Shown piece after piece: positions 22,100 through 30,519 of a stretch of DNA of 34,809 nucleotides. This DNA comes from Saprospiraceae bacterium. Its GTDB lineage: Bacteria > Bacteroidota > Bacteroidia > Chitinophagales > Saprospiraceae. Numbering within the stretch: the first letter of the stretch is position 1; each line of letters opens with the position of its first letter. The DNA lies in the NCBI GenBank assembly GCA_013360405.1, contig JABWBR010000055.1:1-34809 (forward strand), in the 5' to 3' direction. The notes beneath the pieces are model-generated. The model was not told the origin of the DNA, made no database searches, and saw only the letters and a list, made by a program, of their open reading frames with translations. The translations under genes were made by a program, and so were the position numbers.

Positions 22100-25000
22100 A
22101 TGAAGCAACTATGGTTGTGTGGGCTACTTGTAAGTGCCCTCGCGTTATCTCCCACTGTCATGTTTTCCCAAAACGGCGCTTGTAGCGCATTAGTATTTAG
22201 CGACATTCACGGCTTGCCGGGCGATACGGTTTGTGTAGACGTTACGGTAGAAAATATCCCTTCTTTACTTTCCATGCAATTGTCGATAGCGTATCCCGAA
22301 GGGCCGCTTGATTTTTTGGCAGTCAATAATTTTCAGCTGCCGGGCATGAGCGCCGCTAACTTCGGCGTGCAGGGCATGCCGGGCATTCCGCCCGGTCGCC
22401 TAACGATATCCTGGTTTGATCCCACGCTCAACGGGGCCGTGCTCGTCGATGGCGATGTCTTGTTTTCTATTTGTTTTAAAATAACAGCCCCGGCAGGCGG
22501 GAACAATTTTATCGAAGTTGTAGAGACGCCTACGTCGATTGAAATGGTGGATGCCGGCGGCAATGTGTTCTCTTTTGACGAGGTAACCGGCAGCGTAATG
22601 ACCCAGGATGCCTCCTCCAATCTTCGCGCGGTGACGATATGCTCCGATTCGAGCGCTTGCATCCTGCCGGTGAACGGCTCGATAGAACTCTGCGTGAGCG
22701 GAGGCACGCCGCCGTACTCCTTCCAGTGGAGCGGCCCGGGCGGTTTTACTTCTACCAGTGAAGACCTCAGCGGACTCAGTGCGGGCAACTACGAAGTGAT
22801 CGTCACCGACGCCACCGGGCACAGCGTCAGCGGCTCGCCGCTGCTGCAAAGCGGCCTTTTGGTGGGTATTGCCGGAGATACCACCATATGCGTGGGCAGT
22901 GCGGCCACCCTGTGGCTGGATGCGATCAACAGTGTGGTGACCTGGAGCCCCGCGGCAGGATTGAGTTGCGTAGACTGCCCCAATCCCAGCGCTTCGCCGG
23001 CGGTGACCACCACCTATACCGGCACAGCCGAAAACGGAGAAGGCTGTGTGCAAAGCGCCAATGTGACGGTTTATGTGCGCACTTACGACAATTTAAGTTC
23101 GAATACTTTTTCCAATAGCCCCGTTTGCCAGGGCAATACCCTCGTACTAGAGGCGCCCGCAGGTTTTAATTTCGAATCTTATCAGTGGAGCGGCCCGGGC
23201 GGGTTTTCAGCTACCGAGCCACAGGTTGAGATAGCTGCTGCTACGCAGGCCCAGGCCGGCACATATAGCTTCCAGGCCATTGACGAACTGGGCTGTGGGG
23301 TTACGGCAGATTTCGAGGTTATCGTCGGCGCACCGCCGGTGTTGGTGTCTGCCGACATCAATGATGCTACCTGTGCCGATAGCAACGACGGCGCCATCGA
23401 TATCAGTGTGGCCGGCAACGGGCCCTTTATCTTTGAATGGAGCAATGGTATTATCGGAGAAGACCCCAATGGATTATCGCCCGGAACCTATTTCGTATCG
23501 GTTACAGACGCCTACCAGTGTGAAGCTCAATTCAACTTTGAGGTGGGGCCGTCGTCGTTCACAGCGGTGGTTCACGCTATCCCTGCGCAGTGTTTTAATA
23601 CGGCGCCTGCCTTTGTGATCAGCGAGGTGAGCGGCGGTGCGGGCGAGCCCTATACTTACTCTGTCGATGGCGGTATTACGCAACTACCTGTGACCGGCGA
23701 TACCGTCTATATTGAATTGTCGACCTGGCAGGGCCTTTATATATACGACGCCAACAATTGCAGCATATCGCCCAACATGGCGATCATTTTCCCGCCGGCT
23801 ATTGTGGCCGTGTTGGATGAAACCACAGCGCCTACTTGTCCTGAAACCGCCGATGGATCATTGGCGTGGACGGTCACCAGCGCTTTTCCGCCCTACGAAG
23901 TAGCCTGGTCTACGGGAGCGCTTACTACCAATACTGCCGTGCTCGACGGATTATTGCCGGGGGTGTATTCCGGTACGCTCACCGATGCCAACGGCTGCCA
24001 GATTACGCTTTCTGCAGAATTGGAGCCCGCATTTATTCAATGTAGTCAGGAATACATAGCAGAGTTTGGCGTGGGCGAAACTATATTATTCTGCGATCCC
24101 ACTTTTGATTTTCTGGAATACGAGTTCACAGAAGTCATCTGCGAACCTGATCCATCGGTATTGGGTTACGAGATCACCAACAACGGGACCTGCATCAACT
24201 TCACCGGCTTGTCGGCGGGCGCCGATACCTTGTGTGTGCGCATTTGCGATGTCAACGACAATTCGGTGTGCATCGAAGGACAATTCTACCTCACCGTTAC
24301 AGCACTCGACATCTGGCCGGGCGACGCCAACAACGACGGGCGGGTGAGCATTTACGATTTTTTGCCGATTGGCCTGGCTTTTGGTACCAACGGCCCCGAA
24401 CGCGTGGATCCCACTATAAACTGGGAGGCGCAGGGCGCAGCCAACTGGGCGCAAGAAACTCCGCTGAGCGGCGTCAATTATAAATACATCGACTGCAATG
24501 GCAACGGGCAGGTTTATCGTACCGATACCGTCGCCATAGTACAAAACTGGGGGCTTACCCATGGCGGCGGCAACCTCACGGCACTCGAATTTTCGGAAGA
24601 GACGCCGGAAGGTAAGCCCTTGTATGTGGACGCCGCGAATCTGGAAGAAGGCGGCGAATACGCCCTGCCCATTAATTTAGGCAATGACGACAACCCGGTA
24701 CAAGGCGTTTACGGCATAGCATTCCGGCTGAGCTACGACCCGGCCGTCATTGACCCATCGAGTTTGTCGGTGAGTTGGGCCGACAGTTGGATCGGGCCTC
24801 CTGCCATTGTGATGTCTATGTGGAAACCCGGCGAACAACCCGGCGTGATGTACCTGGCACAAACCCGCTGGACGGGGCAAGGCAGCAACGGCAACGGGCC
24901 GATAGGTACGCTGCATTTGCGGGTGCGTGACGATATTTTTACTATGCCGGGCAGCCTAAATACCGTCTTTGCCATCGACAGTGTAAGGCTTACCAATAAA

Positions 25001-25309
25001 GCAGAAGTGCTGTTGCCTGTAAATACAACGTCGCTGGATGTGACTGTAATCTCAGGCAGCAATGAACCTGCCTGGGCATCGGAAGTGGAGATTTTCCCCA
25101 ATCCGGTTAAGAATTTGCTGTATATTCGCACAGGCCCTATTGCGCTTGACCGCATAGAAATTTACGACGCCTTTGGCCGCCAGGTATTAAGCCGCGACGG
25201 TGCTGATGCCGGTCCGATTGATGTATCTGCGCTGCCGGCGGGGGCTTACGCCCTTCACTTGATGGCGAATGGGGGATATTTGTCTAGATTGATTGTGGTA
25301 ACGGAGTAA
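22100..25309 (+). CDS. T9SS-secreted cohesin/dockerin/SprB-repeat surface protein
   Basis: This 1069-residue exported protein starts with a signal peptide (1-23, ending MFSQ). Next come a cohesin-like domain (about 28-168), a SprB-type repeat (178-250, SGGTPPYSFQWSG, LSAGNYEVIVTDATG), two Ig/PKD-like domains (255-410), further SprB-like repeats (415-482 and 565-645, each ending with a VTDA or LTDANGC segment) and an unassigned segment (650-735). A dockerin-like pair of calcium loops (GDANNDGRVSIYDF, 741-754, and DCNGNGQVYRTDTV, 798-811) follows, then a second cohesin-like domain (about 838-985). The T9SS C-terminal sorting domain (995-1069) has FPNPVKNLLYI, LPAGAYALHL and a final RLIVVTE. It should be exported by T9SS and anchored or released at the surface. 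Cohesin and dockerin in one chain imply self- or cross-assembly; that is inference. Confidence 0.93.
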   Translation: MKQLWLCGLLVSALALSPTVMFSQNGACSALVFSDIHGLPGDTVCVDVTVENIPSLLSMQLSIAYPEGPLDFLAVNNFQLPGMSAANFGVQGMPGIPPGRLTISWFDPTLNGAVLVDGDVLFSICFKITAPAGGNNFIEVVETPTSIEMVDAGGNVFSFDEVTGSVMTQDASSNLRAVTICSDSSACILPVNGSIELCVSGGTPPYSFQWSGPGGFTSTSEDLSGLSAGNYEVIVTDATGHSVSGSPLLQSGLLVGIAGDTTICVGSAATLWLDAINSVVTWSPAAGLSCVDCPNPSASPAVTTTYTGTAENGEGCVQSANVTVYVRTYDNLSSNTFSNSPVCQGNTLVLEAPAGFNFESYQWSGPGGFSATEPQVEIAAATQAQAGTYSFQAIDELGCGVTADFEVIVGAPPVLVSADINDATCADSNDGAIDISVAGNGPFIFEWSNGIIGEDPNGLSPGTYFVSVTDAYQCEAQFNFEVGPSSFTAVVHAIPAQCFNTAPAFVISEVSGGAGEPYTYSVDGGITQLPVTGDTVYIELSTWQGLYIYDANNCSISPNMAIIFPPAIVAVLDETTAPTCPETADGSLAWTVTSAFPPYEVAWSTGALTTNTAVLDGLLPGVYSGTLTDANGCQITLSAELEPAFIQCSQEYIAEFGVGETILFCDPTFDFLEYEFTEVICEPDPSVLGYEITNNGTCINFTGLSAGADTLCVRICDVNDNSVCIEGQFYLTVTALDIWPGDANNDGRVSIYDFLPIGLAFGTNGPERVDPTINWEAQGAANWAQETPLSGVNYKYIDCNGNGQVYRTDTVAIVQNWGLTHGGGNLTALEFSEETPEGKPLYVDAANLEEGGEYALPINLGNDDNPVQGVYGIAFRLSYDPAVIDPSSLSVSWADSWIGPPAIVMSMWKPGEQPGVMYLAQTRWTGQGSNGNGPIGTLHLRVRDDIFTMPGSLNTVFAIDSVRLTNKAEVLLPVNTTSLDVTVISGSNEPAWASEVEIFPNPVKNLLYIRTGPIALDRIEIYDAFGRQVLSRDGADAGPIDVSALPAGAYALHLMANGGYLSRLIVVTE

Positions 25310-25313
25310 TTTT

Positions 25314-25411
25314 TTTTACCGCAGAGTTAAAGGAGTTTACCGCAGAGTCTCGCAGAGTCAACATCACGCTCTGCGTAACTCCTTTCAACTTCGTTTAACT
25401 CTGCGGTAAAA
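25314..25411. terminator. Word-repeat hairpin after the surface-protein gene
   Basis: TTTTACCGCAGAGTTAAA (25314-25331) is exactly complementary to 25394-25411. Between them, ACCGCAGAGT words recur on the left and CTCTGCG words on the right, extending the stem. It starts 4 bases after the stop codon of the surface-protein gene. Confidence 0.65.
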
Positions 25412-25443
25412 TATTCTCATTCACAAAAAATAATAATAAAAAT

Positions 25444-25872
25444 ATGAAAAGGAAAGCTAAAGCACAATGGCGCGGGCCCGGAGCAGATGGAGCCGGCGTA
25501 TTGCATTCCACCAGTGGCGTATTAGATGGCACGCCGTATTCTGCCTATACTCGTTTTAAAAGCGAAGACGGCCTGGCGGGCACCAACCCGGAAGAACTCA
25601 TAGCGGCTGCGCATGCCGGGTGTTTTGCCATGGCGCTCAGTTTTCGGTTGAGTGCTGCGGGTTTCACTGCCGACACCCTCGACGTGGATGCCACGCTCAC
25701 CATGGAAAACGACGGAGGTTGGTCCATCAAATCCATCCACCTCGACCTCAAGGGCAGCGTACCTGGTGTTGACGCCGAGCAGTTTGCTGAGTTGGCCCAG
25801 GCTGCCAAGGCGAATTGTCCGGTGTCCAAGGCGTTGAATTGCGAGATAACGCTATCGGCTGAGTTGGTGTAG
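25444..25872 (+). CDS. OsmC-type peroxiredoxin/organic hydroperoxide reductase
   Basis: OsmC proteins reduce organic hydroperoxides in the cytoplasm using a pair of conserved cysteines. The 142-residue protein has the family's ELIAAAHAGCFAMALS segment with the first catalytic Cys60, and AKANCPVSKAL with the second Cys125. The length fits the OsmC branch, and residues 1-50 (RKAKAQWRGPG, GTPYSAYTRF) form the usual N-terminal strands. The ATG is preceded by an A/T-rich stretch, and a word-repeat hairpin separates it from the upstream gene. An AGGAGGTAA hairpin follows. No linked regulator gene is present. Confidence 0.95.
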   Translation: MKRKAKAQWRGPGADGAGVLHSTSGVLDGTPYSAYTRFKSEDGLAGTNPEELIAAAHAGCFAMALSFRLSAAGFTADTLDVDATLTMENDGGWSIKSIHLDLKGSVPGVDAEQFAELAQAAKANCPVSKALNCEITLSAELV

Positions 25873-25878
25873 GTTTTA

Positions 25879-25910
25879 GTCAGGAGGTAATTAAAACGTT
25901 ACCTCCTGGC
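25879..25910. terminator. Hairpin after the OsmC gene (CAGGAGGTAA family)
   Basis: GTCAGGAGGTAA (25879-25890) pairs with TTACCTCCTGGC (25899-25910) with one wobble and an 8-base loop, 6 bases after the OsmC stop. It is the same element as at 27503-27552. It includes a perfect Shine-Dalgarno-like AGGAGGT, but no gene starts there. Confidence 0.6.
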
Positions 25911-25988
25911 TTATCTCAGTTGTCTGAATCGCGGATTACGCGGATTTTGGGATTCCACTGATTATTTCTCCGATCTTTCCTGGCTTTG

Positions 25989-26000
25989 TGACTTATGTCA
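25989..26000. promoter_or_regulatory. CRP/FNR-like dyad upstream of the propeller/CARDB gene
   Basis: TGACTTATGTCA is a TGAC-N4-GTCA dyad 88 bases before the ATG at 26088. It is followed by TTGATTTTCAGGCGTA, whose wording resembles the TGATTTTTATCAGGCGTA at 21669. The regulator is not known. Confidence 0.3.
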
Positions 26001-26087
26001 TTGATTTTCAGGCGTAAATAGGTTAAATTCCCTGTTGCCTTAAGCTTGAAAATTGTTGTAATGATTTGAGTCATAAAGCATCTTATC

Positions 26088-27494
26088 ATGAAAAATACTC
26101 CTATTCACCACCTGCTGAGGTGGGCACTACCTATGGCGCTTGCTATAGGAGTAGGGTGTTTATTTTTCTCTTTTATAAATACCCCGCCTGTCGATTCAAA
26201 AGAGATTACCATTTCTATGGGTACTAAAGTGATAGTGGTTGGAACGGATACCTGGAGCATCAAGAAAGAACTGGAATCGAAAGAAATAGTAGACCTGGCT
26301 TACAGCAATAATGGGCGGTACCTCGCAATAGGGGACTGCTTCAACAACAGTGTCGTCAAACTGGACGCGAACGGCTACACGCAGGTAGAGATACCGCTCG
26401 AATCGGACAGATGCCCGGTCAAGGTGGATTACAGTCCTGGTAACCAGCAAATTGCGGCAAGCGTAATCGGTCGCGGGTTATACCTTCTTGGATCGAACCC
26501 TGCACACGAAGCCACCCTGGAGGATGCTGTGGATTTGCAGTACCGCCCCGATGGCAAAGAAATAGCCATCGCCACCAAAAAAGAACTGCAGATTTGGACT
26601 GTTTCGCCTTTTGCGCTTAGAGCCAAAGACGACTACGAGTTGAACTGTCTGGCCTACACCCCCGATGGCGAACGCCTTTTTATGGGCACGCGGTGGGGGT
26701 GGTTGGTACAGGACTTGAAAGCGGGTGAAAGGAAAGAATTGCGCAAAACAAAGGATGAAGCCGTAAAAGACATTGCCATTGACTCCAAAGGAAAGTGGGT
26801 TGCCATGTTGAGCAGCCACAAGGTTGAGATTTTCGATGCTTCCTTATTGCGATTGGTAAAACAAATAACCTTCCCGCAGGAGATCACGATAAAAGGCGTT
26901 GCATTTTCTGACAAAGGCGCCTGGCTGGCTGTTGCAGAGCAGCGCGACGCCATTCACTTTTACGCCACCTCGAATTGGAGCGAAGTAAAAACGCTGCCCA
27001 TTACCGGCAACTTCTGGGCCATGGAATTCAAGCCCGTTGTGATCGCACCTGTGAAACCGGATTATTCTGCCGTGATTGTCTCCATGATAAAGCCGCCGAT
27101 GAGTTTGTATCCAGGCAGCGAAATCAAAAAAGGCCTGGTCGTATCACTGAAACAAGCAATACCAGACTTTCCGAAGCAAACGGTGACAGTCGATTTGGTA
27201 TTGAGATCCAAAAAAGCGTATACCGTTCCAGCGCCCTTGGCCAAACCTTCGAATAGCTACAAAGACGGCATGTTGCTGAACAACGGCCGCTATGAAGTAG
27301 ATATTAAGGATGGCATGGTCAACCTTAAGCTTAATTCGGGCATGGTTATTCCCAGGGATACACCTGAGGGCACTTATTACCTGCTGGCCGTAGCCGATGC
27401 CGGCAACAAACACCCTGAATCCAATGAGCGCAATAATGTGGCGTATTTGGAGATTAAGGTGAAAAAGCGGGTGGATGACCGGCCGGTGAATTGA
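26088..27494 (+). CDS. Exported WD40/propeller-like protein with CARDB-like C-terminus
   Basis: The 468-residue protein has an N-terminal hydrophobic segment (about 12-31, WALPMALAIGVGCLFFSF) that acts as a signal or membrane anchor. Residues ~45-320 form WD40-like blades, with recurring patterns such as VDLAYSNNGRYLAIGD, VDYSPGNQQIAAS, LAYTPDGERLFMG and VAFSDKGAWLAVAEQ. The C-terminal part (about 325-463) resembles a CARDB/beta-sandwich adhesion domain, ending TYYLLAVADAGNKHPESNER followed by a strand. It is probably a periplasmic or surface protein whose function is not recognised. Its neighbours are OsmC upstream and the defence operon, which converges on it from the right. Confidence 0.8.
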   Translation: MKNTPIHHLLRWALPMALAIGVGCLFFSFINTPPVDSKEITISMGTKVIVVGTDTWSIKKELESKEIVDLAYSNNGRYLAIGDCFNNSVVKLDANGYTQVEIPLESDRCPVKVDYSPGNQQIAASVIGRGLYLLGSNPAHEATLEDAVDLQYRPDGKEIAIATKKELQIWTVSPFALRAKDDYELNCLAYTPDGERLFMGTRWGWLVQDLKAGERKELRKTKDEAVKDIAIDSKGKWVAMLSSHKVEIFDASLLRLVKQITFPQEITIKGVAFSDKGAWLAVAEQRDAIHFYATSNWSEVKTLPITGNFWAMEFKPVVIAPVKPDYSAVIVSMIKPPMSLYPGSEIKKGLVVSLKQAIPDFPKQTVTVDLVLRSKKAYTVPAPLAKPSNSYKDGMLLNNGRYEVDIKDGMVNLKLNSGMVIPRDTPEGTYYLLAVADAGNKHPESNERNNVAYLEIKVKKRVDDRPVN

Positions 27495-27502
27495 AATTAG
27501 AA

Positions 27503-27552
27503 GTCAGGAGGTAACTAAAACGGAGTTACTTGGGTTGAAGTTACCTCCTGGC
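27503..27552. terminator. Hairpin between convergent genes (CAGGAGGTAA family)
   Basis: GTCAGGAGGTAAC (27503-27515) pairs with GTTACCTCCTGGC (27540-27552), with an inner GTAACT/AGTTAC pair. It begins 8 bases after the stop of the propeller/CARDB gene and marks the right-hand boundary before the defence operon. Confidence 0.6.
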
Positions 27553-27610
27553 TAGTCTAATCTGGTACAAAGAAAGGGCTCTTCCGCTTGGAATAATTGC
27601 CCGGCTACAC

Positions 27611-28033
27611 CTAAAATGCGGGTTTCAGTTCAAACGGATTGGTGATCGTATGCCGGCCAAATTTTTTTAGTAAAGCCGCTTTTGTTTCAGCCTCATTGAT
27701 TTGTTTTTCTTCTTTCAGCAGCAGTGTCAAATACGCTTCAACTTGTGGTTGAGAATTTCCGGGAATCCGGCTTTCGAAAAATGGCGGCAAGTCTTCCGAA
27801 ATGTATTTGTGGTTCATATCCGGAAAGTTGGAAAACGGCTTCATATCAGATTGGGTTTTAAACCATTCTGAATAAGCAAAAATCCACTTGTTGCCGTTGA
27901 ATTCAAGCGTTCCGATTTCGTCATGCTTGTACATCAAGCGAAAAGCGATCTGTGGAGCAGTTGTTTTTTCGGCGTCTTGCGCACTGGATTTGTCAGAACG
28001 CGTCAAGCGGCGTAGCCATGCTATAACTTTCAT
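27611..28033 (-). CDS. HipA N-terminal-subdomain (HipS-like) protein
   Basis: This 140-residue protein matches the N-terminal subdomain 1 of HipA kinases. After a charged, probably disordered leader (1-27), residues 31-97 contain RLMYKHDEIGTLEFNGNKW, YSEWF, KPFSNFPD and the hallmark LPPFFESRIPG. In standard HipA this subdomain is fused to the kinase. In the split HipBST systems a separate HipS of about this kind is the antitoxin for the HipT kinase. Here the gene overlaps the stop of the upstream kinase gene by 4 bases (ATGA) and is downstream of it, the reverse of HipBST order. There is no kinase domain. An antitoxin or regulatory role is inference. Confidence 0.75.
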   Translation of the reverse strand: MKVIAWLRRLTRSDKSSAQDAEKTTAPQIAFRLMYKHDEIGTLEFNGNKWIFAYSEWFKTQSDMKPFSNFPDMNHKYISEDLPPFFESRIPGNSQPQVEAYLTLLLKEEKQINEAETKAALLKKFGRHTITNPFELKPAF

Positions 28034-29070
28034 GTGCGTTCCTCCTTTTTGGTTTGGTCAATGATGTTTCTCAGGTTTTGGAATCGTAAGTTAAGACAAT
28101 CCTTAATCAAAAAGTAACGGGTAGCGGAAAATAAATTTTTGAATTCCTTTTCAAGTAGTTCATTTACAGCGATTTCGCGTTCCGGTAGGATTGTTTCATC
28201 GTATATGTAACGATAATTCGGGTAGTTTTTGTATATCAATTCTGCAAGATCGAAGTGATTGGGGTCTTGTACGCCTTCCCATCCAATTCGCGGCATTGAT
28301 TCTTGGATATACTTGTTGAGGTTAGTCGATCCGTCTTTTTGCTTCTCTTTAAAACGCCCCAATCGTTGTTCGTGTTCATTCCAAAAAAGACCACGGGCAG
28401 AGTCGTAAACCGGAGAAAAGCAAGGTGCGCGTTTGCCACTGAGATCGCACACAATCCCCCAATTGTAAGTATGTCGGTCATTGTTGCCTGTAATGGCGTC
28501 AAAGCAAAGCATTCGGACAAAATCCCTAATTAAATTTTTGCCCTCATCGCCGTGACCAAAACGGTGTTGTATGGCTTTTTCCGCAAACTGAAAGGTGAAA
28601 AAATTGCGGACTCCCCGCCTATCTTTTTCGAGCTCTTCTACAAGCTTGTCATCGGAAAGATACCCCGCAAAAATTTCTGCACCGTGTTCGAGCCGTTCAG
28701 AAGAGCGTAAAAAATATTCGCTCAAAAATCGTAAACGTCCAAATTCTTCATCCCGCACCAGGCGGGAATTGGCCACCCTAACGCCAAGTATATAACCCAA
28801 GCGGTTGAGTAAATGTTCCGTAATACTTTCATTGGGGTACCACTTTTTTGCAAATTTGGCAATGTACTTCGGCCATGTTTTAGGGTTGCTTTTCCGGGCT
28901 GTACGCCCAAATTCATATACCTTGATGAAATCTTTAGGGGCTTCTCCTGCGATCGCTTCATCCAGGATTTGCATGTGTCGTTTGGGAAGAATCGGCACAT
29001 GCGAAGGCCAATTGTCCGGTTCAAACCCGGAATGATTTTCATAAGGGACAAATTTGAGCGATTTTTTCAT
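28030..29070 (-). CDS. HipA/CtkA-like Ser/Thr kinase
   Basis: The 346-residue protein resembles HipA-family and CtkA-type protein kinases. Visible are the ATP-binding lysine strand KYIAKFAKK (Lys72), Glu85 in TEHLLNRLGYILG, the catalytic loop GNNDRHTYNW (195-204; Asp198, Asn203), and PVYDSARGLFW (220-230), where Asp223 stands for the metal-binding DFG Asp. It lacks the HipA N-terminal subdomain 1, which is encoded separately in the next gene (overlap of 4 bases). No HipB-like DNA-binding antitoxin is present. It starts 43 bases after the hsdS stop with no terminator between, so it is probably transcribed with the restriction genes. HipA relatives inhibit translation by phosphorylating tRNA synthetases; whether this one does is unknown. 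Confidence 0.82.
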   Translation of the reverse strand: MKKSLKFVPYENHSGFEPDNWPSHVPILPKRHMQILDEAIAGEAPKDFIKVYEFGRTARKSNPKTWPKYIAKFAKKWYPNESITEHLLNRLGYILGVRVANSRLVRDEEFGRLRFLSEYFLRSSERLEHGAEIFAGYLSDDKLVEELEKDRRGVRNFFTFQFAEKAIQHRFGHGDEGKNLIRDFVRMLCFDAITGNNDRHTYNWGIVCDLSGKRAPCFSPVYDSARGLFWNEHEQRLGRFKEKQKDGSTNLNKYIQESMPRIGWEGVQDPNHFDLAELIYKNYPNYRYIYDETILPEREIAVNELLEKEFKNLFSATRYFLIKDCLNLRFQNLRNIIDQTKKEERT

Positions 29071-29113
29071 GTTGGTTTCTATCGGTTGTAAATACTATTC
29101 AGGCAGGAAAAAC

Positions 29114-30265
29114 TCACCACTCCCCCTTAAATGCCTTCTCCAATACCGCCGGAAACAAACCTTCCAACGCTGATAACTGGGCGCTTTGGGCGGCTTGGAG
29201 AGTGTTTATTTTGGATCGAATATTTAAAAAATCATTTTGTAACGCCGGTTCAGGAACAGGAACAAGTGCTTCCGAAATTTTCTTTGTATTCAATGTCCTA
29301 TTCCGGTCGGCACTTCCGGGAGAGGCTTCATCTAGGTTCAAACTGCCTTCATCAGTCATATAATAATACCAAAGAAAATCTGCGCTTACAACTCCCTTTA
29401 AAGGTGAAAATGTTAGGTACCGATGTGAACCAACTTTGCCTTCGTGTTCTTTACCAACCGCTGCAACAGCGCCTTCCCAGGCTTTAATATTACTCATTAA
29501 CAAGTCGCCTTCTTTGATCCAATAAGGTTTTTGCCAGGTTAGATTGTCGGCATTGATATTTGGCTTTTCAAAAATGCCTTTTCCAAAACTACGCACCCCG
29601 ATTTCCGAATAATGGGTTCCGGGTTGTAAATCAACCACTCGTCTTTTTAACGGCGCAACCTCCTTCATCGGCAGCCATTTTGCCCCCTCAATGATTTTCA
29701 AATATTGGGAATAAAGCAGATTTTTCATTTCCCGTTCCTGCTCCGCCCGCAACCGCCTCACCGCCTTAATTTTCTCCATCAACGCCTGCAAGCGGGCAGC
29801 AATACGCTGCTGCTCGGGAAGGGGGGGGAGGGGGATTTCGATTTGAAGAAACTCATTAGGTTTTACTCGGTTCTTGCCGCTTGTCCCATAGGCTTTTTGG
29901 TTGCAACTATCCCAGAAGAATTTGCATTTGGTTAGGAAACCCAACCAATCAGATGAAACAATGCTATTCTCTGGATGATATACCGGAAATTCTGGCGACA
30001 CATAATAATCATTCAATTCGTCAGAAATAACCGCAACTGCTCCATTTCTTACCCAAATTTTGTTAAATGTCAAATCACCCGCTTTGGCTTGATAAAAATA
30101 CTTGTATTGGGTTTCACTGCCTAAGATCGCTTCCCTCGCATATACGCCTTCACCCCAAAGTCTGATTCCAATTTGCGGATATTTTTCAAAGGGCATCACT
30201 GAAATCTGGTTAGCAGATGGCTTCAGTACTTCCCCCAATTTCACCGTTGTCCACCCTCGTTTCAT
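29114..30265 (-). CDS. hsdS: Type I restriction-modification specificity subunit
   Basis: HsdS sets the DNA target of the HsdR/HsdM/HsdS complex. The 383-residue protein has two target-recognition domains separated by long helices. TRD1 (1 to about 145) begins WTTVKLGEVLKPSANQ and ends at the conserved IEIPLPPLPEQQRIAARLQA (about 146-165), followed by a coiled-coil spacer (ALMEKIKAVRRLRAEQEREM). TRD2 (about 198-345) ends near EALVPVPEPALQNDFLN and the second helix (LQAAQSAQLSALEGLFPAVL). The TRD sequences are unlike each other, as expected for a bipartite target. Its ATG overlaps the stop of the small upstream ORF by 4 bases. The recognition sequence cannot be read from the protein. Confidence 0.97.
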   Translation of the reverse strand: MKRGWTTVKLGEVLKPSANQISVMPFEKYPQIGIRLWGEGVYAREAILGSETQYKYFYQAKAGDLTFNKIWVRNGAVAVISDELNDYYVSPEFPVYHPENSIVSSDWLGFLTKCKFFWDSCNQKAYGTSGKNRVKPNEFLQIEIPLPPLPEQQRIAARLQALMEKIKAVRRLRAEQEREMKNLLYSQYLKIIEGAKWLPMKEVAPLKRRVVDLQPGTHYSEIGVRSFGKGIFEKPNINADNLTWQKPYWIKEGDLLMSNIKAWEGAVAAVGKEHEGKVGSHRYLTFSPLKGVVSADFLWYYYMTDEGSLNLDEASPGSADRNRTLNTKKISEALVPVPEPALQNDFLNIRSKINTLQAAQSAQLSALEGLFPAVLEKAFKGEW

Positions 30266-30519
30266 AGTTCCCCCTCCTTTTCTTCTGTGGTGGGCAGGGT
30301 TAGTTTTTCGGGTTTTTGCAGGGCCTTTTTCTGTTCGGCCTTTAGGCGGCGTTCCAGTTTTTTTACGTCTCCAGCCAGGTGGCGGGCGTAGCGGGTGAGG
30401 GCGAAGTCATACCCCCGCCGTTGAGTACCGTTGCTGATGTCGACCATTTTCCCGACGTCGGCAAAATGGTGCTCAATTTCAAATTTTTGGAAAAGTTCGA
30501 GGATTAGTTCTTTTCTCAT
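30262..30519 (-). CDS. Small ORF embedded between hsdM and hsdS
   Basis: This 85-residue ORF starts within the hsdM stop (4-base ATGA overlap) and ends 4 bases into hsdS, so it is translationally coupled to both. The protein MRKELILELFQKFEIEHHF, then GKMVDISNGTQRRGYDFALTRYARHLAG, then a Lys/Glu-rich helix (KKLERRLKAEQKKALQKPEK), has no family I recognise. The strict overlaps and the absence of stop codons argue that it is a real gene rather than chance. It could be a regulatory or antirestriction-type subunit of the type I complex. That is an inference from position only. Confidence 0.65.
   Translation of the reverse strand: MRKELILELFQKFEIEHHFADVGKMVDISNGTQRRGYDFALTRYARHLAGDVKKLERRLKAEQKKALQKPEKLTLPTTEEKEGEL

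Noticed and set aside
22400-23053. Antisense frames inside the large surface-protein gene.
   Set aside because: The sense protein has clear domains throughout; the antisense translations have none.
26031-26087. A promoter -7 element for the propeller/CARDB gene.
   Set aside because: Only TAATGATTTG is seen, with wrong internal spacing compared with TAnnTTTG.
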